A stretch of DNA of 64,000 nt from Adiantum capillus-veneris (taxonomy: Eukaryota > Streptophyta > Polypodiopsida > Polypodiales > Pteridaceae), in NCBI GenBank assembly GCA_014529385.2, contig CM043959.1:7166026-7230025 (forward strand). The letters run 5' to 3'. Under the pieces are notes generated by a model that was not told the origin of the DNA, did not search any database, and was given only the letters and a program-made list of their open reading frames with translations. Positions 42,081-53,170 of this stretch are shown here, in pieces; the stretch's first letter is position 1, and the number at the start of each line of letters is the position of its first letter. The position numbers and the translations under genes were made by a program.

Positions 42081-44613
42081 CGCTGATAAGAGGGTTTGAG
42101 AGGTGCCACACTATGGCGAGAAGCTGTAGAAATTTGGACAGAGTAACCTTCGTATCGGGAGTAAAATCTCAACCGAAATAGACTCAAAAGTGCCAACTAT
42201 GGAAGGCACGACTCGCGGGAAGTAAATCCGGCAGAGTTTTCTTTGTATGAGGAGTCAAAACTCAACTCAAAATGCAGATAAATGTGCCAACTACACTAAC
42301 TGGGCTCTGCACAAAACCACCGGTATGTGAGTGCCAACTCGGTGTCAAAAGCATAAATAACCGTCCAGATACATATCCTATGGCGAGGGTACCGTAAAGG
42401 GGAACTCCAGCTACCTGTATCACCGAAGGTGTCTCAACATTCGAGCACACCCTAGCTCAAAGAAACCTCACGCTATCGACCCTCCAAAAGGCTAATGCAG
42501 ACACAAATGGACTAGCCACAGTCTCAGAAAGGGCTCTTCCGGTCCGAGTCTCAGAAACGGCCGGGAAAAACTACCAAAATAGCCAAAAATGGCTCCACAC
42601 GGAGTACAGTGGGCAGTGTCCGCAACTCAACGTACATGAGTAAAATCGCGCTCAAACAGGCGCCAAGAACTGCTGCATGCAGTGAAAGTGATCCCTGCGG
42701 GGATATCTGCTCTCAAAAGAGCTCAATAGCACTATGTGTGCTCACAACAAAATGCATCTGTCAACGCATGTGTCTGCAAAGAATCTGCAGTCATAATGAC
42801 TGCCAAATCGCCTATGAAAGCGCTGTGTTTGGTAACCTGGAGAATCTGTGAGTGAATGGGCTGAAAAACCCCCTGTAACCTGTAACCTGCGTGTCAATGT
42901 CGCTATGTGCCGATTTCTGCCGCTGGGTAGAAATATGCTAGTCGAATAGCCGCCAAAGGTGTCGTATCCGTAAACTGTGTCGTACAGGGCGATCAATGCA
43001 CTCGGTGCCGATGCCGGGTGTCACTCCTCTATGATAGAGGTACCTCACCCGCGCATGTCGCAAGCACGGTCATCAATTGCGGGAACGCGCTCGTGTGGGA
43101 AAACGCCCGGTGTTTGGGTCGGATGTCGGAATCCACGGGTAAGGAGAGGTGTCGGTGCCGTGTCGCAAGAGCGGTGCGATGTCCAGTCGTAGAGGTAAGT
43201 TGTTTGAAATCTGAGTCAATGTTGAGCCATCTATGCTGGGCTCGCTGAAGCAGGGAGCCTAATGCCGATCTCAAAGACCGCGAACCGGAGAGTTGTCTAA
43301 TCTCTCTCTCTCTCACTCTCTCACCCTCTAGCCGAGGCCGAGGATCACTAGACGCCACTGATGACTAAGATGATGCCGATGTCAAGGTTGCCAGAAAACC
43401 TGCTTGCTCTCTCTCACTCCCTTTCTCTCACTTTCCCTAAGAGGCATGTGTGAGCTCGAGGTGTGGAGGGCTAGATGGTGGGAACGAGGTTTTGCACACA
43501 CTAAGTGTGTAATGAAAGTTTTAAAAAAATTGATTTTTACAGCATTCGGTCTGCAGAGTTTTGACGACATCTGGGTGTGGGTGTGTGTGCTCTTGCTTGT
43601 GACTCCTGCTTCAATCACCTTCTCTGACCTGCCGACACCTGCCTCCACCCCAATCAAGTCCTCTGTACTGCTGTGCGTCATCACCTTCTGAGGCATCAAG
43701 GCATTGTGTACTCCTCGCGGTGCAGTCACGTCATCATCTGTGCTAAAACCCTGCGCACCATGGGCTGCTGCTATGCCACGCACACACTCTCTCTCCTATG
43801 AGCTTCCAACTCACTGCAGTCCTGTCCGATAATGCCTCCTCTGTCTCGATTTCCTGCACATTTCCCGCTTGTACAATTCTCCTGTTGTGCTGCCGACAGA
43901 TCCGATTTGTTGAGTACAAGGGAATTGCACTTGCTCGATTGGCTTCGATTCCAAGCTCTATTTTTCTGCGTGCTGCCCAATGTTGCCGATTTCTCTGCAC
44001 TCAACTGAGGGTACTCACTGTCGATTTCTTGCTCCTCGAGTCTATTGCAGCTTGGTCGACCCCTTACAACCTTGTTGTGTCTCCCCAATTACTACTGCAA
44101 TCCCGCAATTGCCTATTGTTCGGCTTCGCGTCTTGTCGGATTTGTCTTTCTTCAATAGCTCTCTACACACAGTGTGTGTGTGTGTTTGGATTCGGACTGC
44201 CCTCCATCTGCAAATCCAAATTTTTGCTCGATTCCAAACTTTGCTTCTCTTGCACTCGATTCAGCTGGTGCCTATTCTTCCCGCTTGATCAATGCTTGCT
44301 AGTACCTGAGAGCTCCCCTTTGGCTTCCCTTTCCTTTGCTCGGTTTCGAGCTGTTGCTCGACCTGCTTGCCGCCTTCACTTCCCCCAATATCAATGGCCA
44401 ATTGATGAGAGTGTGCAAGCCTCTATTCATGCGTCGAGCCTTCGAGCTCCAAGACCTCTTGCCGATCCGCCTCCGATGCGCTCTGATCCGGCTCCCACCT
44501 TGCTAGACCTTCCACCGCCGAGCTCAAGTACGAGTTTCGACCTCCGCCATAGCCGGCGAGCTCCGTTGCTTTCGAGTCGATCTTCGGAGAGCGGTTGCAC
44601 GGGTGGTTCTCCG
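42081..44613 (-). other. Copia leader, 2.5 kb
   Basis: Unusually long distance from primer site to gag ATG. It contains the segment 42365-42664 (minus strand) homologous to the E3 leader, with weaker similarity reaching about 42890 (ACAGGTTACAGGTTACAGG, 19 bases) and 42220 (AAACTCTGCC block). There is an antisense 273-codon open frame (43798-44619, +) that is Ser/Leu/Pro-rich and without domains; I treat it as a compositional by-product. No sense-strand protein is recognisable. Confidence 0.65.
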
Positions 44614-44630
44614 CCGTAGCTCTGATACCA
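44614..44630 (-). other. Copia primer-binding site, tRNA-iMet
   Basis: On the minus strand TGGTATCAGAGCTACGG, complementary to the 3' end of initiator-methionine tRNA, the usual copia primer. Confidence 0.88.
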
Positions 44631-44632
44631 AT

Positions 44633-44880
44633 TGATGAGTGCGAGTGTGCATGTACGGAGTGTGTGCAATAGAGGGGAAGAAGAGAAATGGGAAGGGGGA
44701 GATACACAGGCAGCCACTGTGTGGGTTAGTGGAGAAGAAAGAGGAGAGACCAATCTTCCTCTTTCTCTCCTTATATTGAATAGGGAAAATCAAGTGTACA
44801 AGGGTGGTTTCTCACGGCCACCTAGCCTACACCCCAACAAGAACTATAGACTTAATAATGGAACCATAATTAACTGAGCA
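44633..44880 (-). repeat. Copia 5' LTR (right boundary only)
   Basis: The LTR ends two bases from the primer site (plus-strand TGATGAGTGCG at 44633). A TATA-like CAATATAAGG for minus-strand transcription lies near 44770-44779. The far end could not be fixed and no 3' LTR partner is present in the window. Confidence 0.5.
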
Positions 44881-45249
44881 ATGTTAGACCCTCTTCACTA
44901 CTCTTTGCAATCAAGAGTCTCTATAAACCACAGGTGTGGCTGCTTAAAAGCTAATTTTCAAAGGTAAAGAAGAGTAGCAACTAAGGTTTTTAAAGGTGCC
45001 AAAGCACAAAGTAGTATATGCATAAGTTTAGCTAGCATGGTTGACAATAATAAAGAGAGTAGAATGAATATTGACAACTTTGATTTTGCACATGAAGGTG
45101 CTACTGATGATTCCCCAATGTTTGTGAATTATTTTGATACTAGGTTGCAAGTTGGATTTAATATTTACGTAATTTATCAAAACATTTGTGTGATCACAAG
45201 GTCTTGCTGACATATTTACATAATCACAGTTACCATGATCACAAACAAA

Positions 45250-45385
45250 CCGGTTCAAAGCAACTTGGAAACCCACAAAAAGCCCACCGGGCTTTTTCAA
45301 TTTCCCGATGGGCCCCGCCGGGCTTATGCATTTACCCTATGGGCCCACCAGGAAAACCCTAAAGCCCGCTGGGCTGCAGCTTAAT
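45250..45385. repeat. GC-rich repeat block, copy 1
   Basis: A run of short imperfect palindromes of the type GCCCACCGGGC and GGGCCCACCAGG within AT-rich surroundings. The block AGGAAAACCCTAAAGCCCG is nearly repeated at 47830-47850, and the whole ~90 bp lines up in direct orientation with 47790-47930. Confidence 0.65.
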
Positions 45386-45430
45386 ATCATAGAGGACCCT
45401 AATTGGGCACGTTGGGTGTTTTTTGTTGAG

Positions 45431-45587
<157 letters not shown>

Positions 45588-46218
45588 AATGACTACCTTT
45601 GTTGTGGGAGCTACATAGTATTTCCACAATTATAATGATACTTGCACACAAAAAACAAACATCATTTGATACACTTACAACCACAAATAGCTCGTAGATG
45701 TGTTAGCACACGTGCTCCGGTTTGCAAGGAATGCTTGGCATTGTTGTGTAGCTCTCTCCGAGCCAATCGTGATGGTGCAGTTGAATCTCCAATGCGATGA
45801 GAAAGCAGGAAGTAAAGTTAGGATGAAGCTCACACTCTCTCTCTTTCTCTCTCACACACCGTCAATGACAACTTAAAACTTTGATTATGGTTAAGTTCTC
45901 TTTACAAAATGACCTAGGTACCTTATATACTAAGGCTACCATAGGTTAAATCAAATAGAGTCCAAGGGGTCAAATGGCTTTGTATTTACAATCTGGAAGT
46001 GCCATTGCACCCTGGATTCTACAACTAAAATAGCTACTCATTATAAATTATGTTTTTAACCATAATCCGCATCATTTCATAACTATCAAAAATAAGACTT
46101 TGGTATGGAAATTGAGTTGTGTCGTGTTGTTGACCTATGGATCAACACTCCCCCCCTCCGAATTCATGTCGTCCTTGACATGACCTCATTGTCAATGTCG
46201 GTGCGGTCTTTGTGGTCA

Positions 46219-46695
46219 TTTTGCTTTCTTGTGCTTTATGTCCTTCACATCCAAACCCCGAGTTGCAACATTTGTTGTTGTCATTATAGGGCTATTTCTA
46301 GATCTAAAATCAGAAAGAAGCCAATCTCGTTCAGCTTGAATCTTATCATCATGGATAGATAAAGTTACAAATTCATTCATTGGAAGTTGTCTAGTAACTT
46401 GATTACAACCTCTTTTTGTTTCCATAAATATGATCACTTTACTTCCATCCATCATTCACTTCAGTAAATCTGGCAATTTTGAGTATTTCTCATTCTCAAA
46501 AACAACTTCTACGATCTCTAGAATTGAATGATTGTCATTTAGAGCTTATGAACCAATGACAACTTTGTAAGGACTCTGAAGAGATTGTCTAGCTAAACCT
46601 TCTACTTGTTTAGGCCAAGTTATACTCCAATACTAAATCTGTTTGTCAAGCCGAATCTGGGAGATAATTTTTTTGATTTGAGATTCAAAACCCAT
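46219..46695 (-). pseudogene. DEAD-box RNA helicase pseudogene fragment (processed)
   Basis: A minus-strand reading without frameshift from 46695 to 46219 covers the end of helicase domain 1 and most of domain 2: NMGFESQIKKIISQIRLDKQ, then the SAT motif as SIT in YWSITWPKQVEGLARQS, SPYKVVIGS, GSKVIIFMETKRGCNQVTRQ (motif IV), LSIHDDKIQAERDW, and TTNVATRGLDVKDI (motif V). Stops at three places break it. It ends right after motif V and lacks motif VI and the C-terminus; the N-terminal half is missing too. Closest in pattern to the DBP2/p68-like plant helicases. The absence of introns over ~160 codons suggests a retrocopy. Confidence 0.88.
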
Positions 46696-46699
46696 GTTT

Positions 46700-47785
46700 A
46701 CTAGGGGCTTTTTAATTCTTTGCCTTCTTCGTATCACTTGTGCCGACATTTTTCTCCATTGCTTTCAATTTAACACTAAAGACATAAGAACTAGATGTTC
46801 AGTTAAAATAAATAAAAAAACTTTTCAATATATATCAGAAAAACAATCACTAGAAAAGCAATCAAATCTACACAATATGAGATTTGCAATGCACTCTAGT
46901 CAATTCTACATATTGACCACATATGTTCTGAGAGAACATACACATTGCAATGCACTCTCTACATGGCATCATGGATACAAAAATAATATGAAATTTTCAA
47001 TGCAATTATAAATATAATGACTAGTTTTATATCCTCTCCGATCTGAAAACAATAAGACACAACTATTTTCACATGCTACAAAGAATCATCAACACTTACA
47101 TTGAATGATGATAATTATTTGTAAAACAAACATGAAAGAAATAATGTTGATGATTGACCATCTCATGTACTAACAATATTCTAACTATAATACATAATTC
47201 ACTCCCTATTTAAACCAATGCATAAAACAAGGCAATGAAATATTCAATACAATGATACAATTGAGGACTTGTACCCAACCAAGGATTGTAGCCCCCTTAT
47301 GCATCCAATTCAATATATAAAAGATAATTTCACCCAGTTAAGGATTATAGCTCTCATATTGTGTAGTGGAAATGTATATCAATTCAAATCTGTGATGGTG
47401 AAAAATGCAAAACTTCAAGGATCTTTATAAACCCAGTACACTAGTGTAGGGCATCCGACCCTTGACTATCAACTTGTTATTTAAATATGCTATTCTTCTA
47501 AAACCTACTACAGCCCTTTTATGGACCAATGGCTTCGTCACAATGAGAATGACTCTCCAAATTCTCAATTGTTTTGGTTTTGTACCTTTATGTTCGGTGA
47601 AGGGTTTAAATATTTTTAGAAGTCGTTACCGAATTAAGAATCATGTTTGGCCCAAAAAGTAGGACCTGTGACTCTGTAACCTTAGGTTAATTCACAAGGA
47701 GATGACTATACCCGGTGCTCGGATACACTCCCCAAGGATTTGCCTAGTTAAAATACCAAAGTAAGAAGAGGTTTGCTATATATAG
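46700..47785. other. No recognisable gene
   Basis: AT-rich; small frames (46694-47011 and 47462-47662, plus) without recognisable content. Confidence 0.45.
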
Positions 47786-47935
47786 TTGGGTCCGCCAGGC
47801 TTTTTCATTTTCCCGGCGGGCCCGCTAGGAAAACCCTATAGCCCGGAGGGTCCCACCGGGAAAATGGAAAAGCTCGGTGGGCCTCCTCGAGAAAATGAAA
47901 AATCCCGGTGGGCCTATTGGCTTTATTGGTTTCTG
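47785..47935. repeat. GC-rich repeat block, copy 2
   Basis: Same style as 45250-45385: CCCGGCGGGCC, TCCCACCGGGAAAATGG and related units, in an AT-rich setting. It and copy 1 bracket the helicase pseudogene in direct orientation. Confidence 0.65.
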
Positions 47936-48079
47936 CAAGTCACCATCAAGCAATTAACATGATCACGTGAATTTCTTGTGTATATACTAGAGTTATTAAC
48001 GTATAGGTCACCATTGACGCTAGCCCACAAAGGTAAAAACAAACTCTCTGCTAAAGAGCTATAGGATTTTTTCAAAGAT

Positions 48080-48550
48080 CACAAATGCGTTAAGTGTGGG
48101 GAGCAAGGATATGGCTATTGTTCTTGCCCCAAAAGAAATGTGCACAATGAGACTCCTAGAGCTTCCACAATCGAAGCTTCAAAAGAGGATGCTCTTTGGA
48201 AAGGATCATCCCTTTCATATGCTTGGGGGAAGGTGAGGGAGCATGATGCCTTCATCCTATTTGATCCTGGCTCTACTCACAACTTCATATCAATGGAATT
48301 GGCCACAAAGCTGGGCATACAAGCTTTTGAGATGGGAGATACTGTAACTATCGATGGGAATTTCAAGGGACAACAAGCCTCCATTACTCTCTTGATTGGA
48401 AAGTTGAGGCTTCATGTCCAAAGCTACATCGACAAAGAAGACTTTTTCATCTCTCCTCTCCAGCATGAGGATGTTATCCTAGGGAATCCATTGTTCAACC
48501 GCATGGCTACCAACATGAAGTTCCATGAAAGGAGAATCTACTTCGCCTAA
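48080..48550 (+). pseudogene. E4 zinc knuckle and aspartic protease
   Basis: CVKCGEQGYGYCSC near 48091 is a zinc knuckle with the His replaced by Tyr. The protease frame (48140-48550, 136 aa) has FILFDPGSTHNFISMELA, the active site reading DPGS in place of DTGA or DSGA, and ends VILGNPLFNRMATNMKFH. It is open throughout. Confidence 0.75.
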
Positions 48551-48829
48551 AGGGAAAAGAGCATGTATTTAGATGCTAATGAGTCCGGTTGTACTATACC
48601 ACTTGTGAACTCACCTGCTTTTGATAAGTCAATGAAAAGCTTAGTTTCCTTGTACATGATTATTCTCGAAGAGTCTCTAAACGATGCTAATGTTTAAACA
48701 AAACAAAGTGGTAGGAATCAAGAAGAATTAGACATGTCTTATTTTCTAAACAGATTCCAAGATGTGTTTATTGATGACATCCCTATGGAGTTACTCCCAA
48801 AATGAGGGGATGATGACGATAAAATAGAG

Positions 48830-50035
48830 CTTCTACCTAGAAGCTCACCGCCTAATAAACCTCCTTATAGAGTTTCTCAAGCTCAACAAGAGGAGATTAT
48901 GAGGCAAGTACATAAGCTGGTAGACAAGGGGATGGTCAGGCCTAGATCCTCTTACTTTTTTTCACCAGCCTTTTTAGTGAAAAAGAAAGATAGCACATAC
49001 CGCATGTGTGTGGACTATCGCGCACTAAATTGTATCACTATTCAAAACAAATTTCTCGTACCAAAGGTAGAAGATCTATTTTGTAAGCTACAAGGTTAGA
49101 CCTACGTCAGTAGGTTTGACATTAAAAGTGTCTATCATCAAATGAGGATAGTAAATAAAGATATCATAAAAACTGCGTTACACACAATGTTTGCTCTTTA
49201 TGAATATCTTGTCATGCCTTTTGGTTTGACAAATTCTCCAGTCACGTTCAACCGCCTAATGGAGAAACTATTTAGACCCTACCACAAGTTTACAGGAGTG
49301 TTCTTTGATGACATTATCATCTACTCCAAATCTTTGGAGGAGAATAAGCAACATCTCCAGGTAGTTTTTCAAGCCATGAGGGAGAATAAACTTTTCATTA
49401 ACCAAATTTTTCCTTCAAGAGATTCAATACTTAGTTCATATTATCTCTCGAGATGATATCCGTATGGATCTGGATTGAACCAAGTTTGAGGTAATAAAAG
49501 GATGGCCTAACCCAAGGAATCTACATGGGTATGTGTGCATACTATAGACGCTTCATAGCTAAATACTCCCAAATAGCAGGACCACTACATGACTTGACCG
49601 AGAAAAATGTTAAGTACATATGGACTCCTCAAGAGAAAAGTGCTTTTGAAAACCTTAAAGAAAAGCTTATCTCTCAGCGTATGTTTACACTATTGGATCT
49701 CTCAAGTCCAATGTGATGCTTGTGGATATTTCCTTGGAGTAGTTTTTCTTCAAGAAGGGCATGTTATAACATATGAGAGTCAAAGACTCAACTCCAATGA
49801 GCGAGTATTGGCCATCTACAAGAAGGAGCTAATAGCTGTCCTATATGCCATTGGCACATGGAAGCACTATAATTTGGGGACTCCATTCATCCCACACACG
49901 GATCACCAAAGTCTTAAGTACATCATGATGCAAACCAAGCTCTCTAACAAATAAATGAGGTGGGTAAATTTTCTTTCAAAATTAAATTTTCATATTTCTC
50001 ACATTGCTGGAAAGCACAATCAAGTAGCTCATGAA
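48830..50035 (+). pseudogene. E4 reverse transcriptase and RNase H
   Basis: RT pieces: KGMVRPRSSYFFSPAFLVKK, MCVDYRALNCITIQNK, one stop near 49098, then FDIKSVYHQMRI, MPFGLTNSPVTFNRLMEKLF and catalytic FFDDIIIYSKSL near 49300-49330. Thumb/connection 49525-49716 (AYYRRFIAKYSQIAGPLHDL) in another frame. RNase H 49711-49954: DACGYFLGVVFLQEGHVITY, then TDHQSLKYIMMQTKLSNK and the HISHIAGKHNQVAHEL end. Four or more frame changes. Confidence 0.85.
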
Positions 50036-50062
50036 CTATAATGACATCCAAGAGCCAATGCA

Positions 50063-50761
50063 GTGTCCATAGCAACTCATAATGATCTATCTTCTATAAT
50101 AGATGAGTATGCTACCGACCCCGAGGTAATTTCAGTCCTTGCCTTAGGGAAGAAAGAAGAACCATTCACCTTGCAGGATGGTTATCTTCTCCATGGAAAT
50201 AGGCTATGTGTTACTCACTCTCTTCGTGAGAAAGTGATGTATGAATCCAATGCTCCTCCCTATGCAGGGCATCAAGGGATTCAGCCTACCCTTCGCGGAG
50301 TAGAGACGCATTTCTATTGGCCTACCATGAAGATGGAAATACAAGACAATGTGTCAAATTGTGTGGTATGCCAAAAGACAAAGTATGGTAGGGGGAAGCA
50401 ACCTGAATTTCTCCAGCCTTTGACAATTCCTAAGTCACCATGGGAGCGAATATCCATGGATTTTATCTTTGGATTGCCCAAGTCCATCCATGGGAATAGG
50501 TTAATATGGACAATAGTAGACATGTTTAGTAAACAAGTACATTTTATACCTGTGTCAAAAAGACTATTAATGCCCACCAAACGGCAACCTCTTTATATCC
50601 AAATTCTTAAACACCATGGCTTTCCAGATAGAGATTCTCAAATAACCAGTAATTTTTGGATGGGTCTCTTTCAGAATCTAGGTACTAGGCTTAATTTCTC
50701 TTCGGCCTATAACCCACAAACAGATGGCCAAAGTGAAATAACTAACCCAAATGATTTTCTC
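50063..50761 (+). pseudogene. E4 integrase, truncated
   Basis: Open for over 230 codons. Finger: HQGIQPTLRGVETHFYWPTM then CVVCQKTKYG. Core: MDFIFGLPKS (Asp), RDSQITSNFW (Asp), AYNPQTDGQSEITN (Glu), so D,D,E is complete. The frame runs across the junction at 50762 into LTR sequence; the true C-terminus (and any chromodomain) is missing. Confidence 0.88.
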
Positions 50762-51034
50762 TGTAAGGTCCCCAACCCGCCTACACCGAGATCGAGATGG
50801 GATCCTTGGCAGGTCTCTAGGTCTTTTAAAAATCAGAGTCTCTAAACAAGAAAAATCCAACGAATAGACCTTTACCATTGACAATGGCTGGGGTCTATAG
50901 CCTTAGAAGAAGACCTAGTCCTGTCTCGCAGCGGAAATGGGACAACGTATTCAAACGGCCTACAAAAAAAATTCTTATTCCGGCCCTATTACTCTATCAT
51001 TCAGATTATGGTTTCCTTAGCCAACGCTTTTTTC
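50762..51034 (-). repeat. E6 LTR fragment (inserted in E4 integrase)
   Basis: Plus-strand TGTAAGGTCCCCAACCCGCC onward matches 56343-56615 at about 95% by eye. The 56343 copy ends next to an iMet primer site, which shows that the element lies on the minus strand and that this piece is the 3' LTR end. Beyond 51034 the two copies diverge completely. Confidence 0.85.
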
Positions 51035-51039
51035 GCAAC

Positions 51040-52022
51040 AAGGTATGGGCAACCCTGCCTTGCAAGACGAAGTTACCCAACAACTTTGTGCTTATGGGAT
51101 TTTCCTACCTCTCCAAGAAGAGAGAGAGCTTAGGAAGCATCTTGTTGAGACTTCCAAAAGAAGACTCTCTCTGATAAGAGAAGAGGAGGAATCCAATGAA
51201 TGAGAAATAAGTGAATCTCCAAATTCCTCTGAAGATGTGGCTCCACAGAGACGGCCGTCTCGACGATCCCCAACTCTCACCAAGAGGAAAAGATCATCCT
51301 ATAGTCCTTCTCCTTGTCATCACTTAGAAAGGGAAGAGAGGAAACAAAGGAAGAAAAAGGCAAGAGAGGGGTCACCCTCTTTTCTCCTTCTTCATCACCT
51401 TCCTCCTATTTCGATGAAAGCAACATCTATTCTCCTAGAGAATACAAGAGGAGAGGACATCACAAGTCTTATTCTGCTTGGAAAAGGTCCCACAAGGTTA
51501 AGGAGTTCAATGAGGGAGGAAAGAGTATCTATTTTCTTATGTATGATCGTACCTTTGGTGCTACTGACAAACTATTGGCCTTCATCCAGCAATTTGATGC
51601 AGCGTCTGGTAATGAGGGCTTCACTGAACTTCAAGCTACATCATGTAGCTATGCACTTTCAAAAATCTGCTCGTTAATGGTGGGCTACCGTTCATGGAAA
51701 TGGTGAAGCTCGAAAGACATGGAAAACTCTATGAGTTTCCATCATGAATCAATTCTTTGCAAGCGACACCAAAGATAAAGCGCTCTTTGAATGGTGGAGT
51801 TTGAAGTTACTTTCCAAGAAGTCTATCCAAAAATATGTAGACAAGTTTTGGGATTTACATCTCAAAGCTACAGTCTTTGAGAAGACAGACTTTGCCAAGA
51901 AAAAGAAACAACTTTGTGCGGGATTACCTGAAGAAATGGCCAAGTATGTCGGAAATCATCGCCTGAATTACTCCCTTTGTTTGACCCCCAAAGTGTTTTC
52001 CACATTGATTCAAATTTTTTGA
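51040..52022 (+). pseudogene. Gypsy gag, capsid region
   Basis: Plus-strand gag spread over three frames. A basic/Ser-rich N-terminus (51237-51400) leads to a capsid region: FLMYDRTFGATDKLLAFIQQ near 51535, HFQKSAR near 51657, and the long open part from 51744 (MNQFFASDTKDKALFEWWSL, KYVDKFWDLHLKATVFEKTD, KKQLCAGLPEEMAKYV). It is the gag type that goes with chromovirus pols such as E4, but it lies downstream of E4 pol, so it belongs to another copy. It ends without a zinc knuckle. Confidence 0.7.
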
Positions 52023-52380
52023 CGTGTGTGCTTATTTTGTATGCATTGGGCTTTTTTCTTTTCAAGGAAAAGCGCCCACACTGGGAACCTCTAGGGCTCT
52101 AGTACCGTAGAAATACATGTGAGTGAAGTAACAAATCAAGCTGGGATTTCTCTTCCAGCTTAAGATTTTACATTTTTGGCACTTTTTTTTCCACAACATT
52201 TCAGTTTTATAACTTTGGGGGCTCGTATTGACACTGTTACCCTCCCCAAGCTCATCCCAATAGTAAACTCCCTTTATAATACTTAAGATAAAGGTAAAGA
52301 GGGATTAAGCAAACTAGAAAGCACTAGTACATTGCACACAATGCTTCATAGTATTGGATTAAGAACCTAAAGGAAACATT
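52023..52380. other. No recognisable gene
   Basis: Untranslated-looking sequence after the gag fragment; T-rich runs, no motif that I can place. Confidence 0.4.
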
Positions 52381-52600
52381 GACAATTAAGAAGGCATTTC
52401 CCATGGTATTAAGAGAAAATATCTAATGTCTATCTTGGTAAAACTAGCTTAGTTAGACTTATTGATTCATAAACCTAAACAAGCTACTAGGACAATTAGG
52501 AAGGCATTTCCCATGGTATTAAGAGAAAATCTCTAATGTCTATCTTGGTAAAACTAGCTTAGTTAGACTTATTGACTCATAAACCTAAACAAGCTTCTCC
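52381..52600. repeat. 110-bp tandem duplication
   Basis: Two nearly identical units (52381-52490 and 52491-52600), each containing AAGGCATTTCCCATGGTATT and ending near CATAAACCTAAACAAGCT. Confidence 0.9.
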
Positions 52601-52619
52601 TTATTATCACGGGTTTTTG

Positions 52620-53170
52620 AACTCCGAATTAACCACTTCTAAATATCTCATAGCATTTGAAATCATTTTACTAATTTCCCCTATTTAATTTTCTCAAAAA
52701 ACAGAGTATTTCTTATAAAGTAATTAGCTAGATTAATTATCTGAGCTTCTAATAATTATCACAGGTTTTGTAACACATAATTAACCACTAATAAATATCT
52801 CATAGCATTTGAAACCATTTTACTAATTTCCCCTATTTAATTTGCTCAAAAAACAGAGTATTTCTGCTAAAGTAAATATCTAGATTAATTATCTGATCTT
52901 CTCCTAATTATCACAGGTTCTTTAATACCCAATTAACCACTGATAAATATCTCACAGCATTTGAAATCAGTTTACTAATTTTCCCTATTTAATTTTCTCC
53001 AAAAGCAGAGTATTTCTGCTAAAGTAATTAATTATCACGGGTTCTTGAACACCTAATTAACCATTGATAAATATCTCACTGCATTTGGGATTAGTTTGAT
53101 TATTTTCCCCTTTAATTTTCTCTAAAAAATAGTGTAATTCTACCTAATTAATTAGGAAAATTACTCAAAA
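52620..53170. repeat. AT-rich tandem array, unit ~152 bp, four copies
   Basis: ATTAACCACT...AAATATCTCA starts at 52628, 52780, 52932 and 53056 (spacing 152, 152, 124). Each unit contains AGCATTTGAAATCA, CCCCTATTTAATTTTCTC and AACAGAGTATTTCT. It lies in what should be the long LTR of the minus-strand gypsy element ending at 54067. Confidence 0.85.

Larger units (their letters stand above)
48060..50761 (+). mobile_element. E4: chromovirus-type Ty3/gypsy pol, partial
   Basis: From a gag zinc knuckle through protease, RT, RNase H and integrase on the plus strand, cut off at 50761 within the integrase core by an LTR of E6. It has no LTR or capsid region upstream. Sequence style (VDYRALN, MPFGLTNSP, DGQSEI) matches the chromovirus/Reina-like branch and not E1 or E3. 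Confidence 0.8.

Noticed and set aside
44400-44420. Second LTR-like start TTGATGAGAGTGTG
   Set aside because: Short similarity to the copia LTR edge at 44631, but no primer site beside it and no extended repeat.
43798-44619. 273-codon plus-strand open frame
   Set aside because: Antisense to the copia leader just past the primer site, Ser/Leu/Pro-rich, no domain; best explained by composition of the opposite strand.
52200-52225. TGGGGGCTCGT, resembling a retroviral tRNA-Pro primer site
   Set aside because: Only 11 bases match, plant tRNA-Pro ends differently, and no LTR end lies in front.
52620-53170. Spaced repeats as a CRISPR array
   Set aside because: Units of 152 bp are repeated whole, with no unique spacers, in a plant nuclear context.
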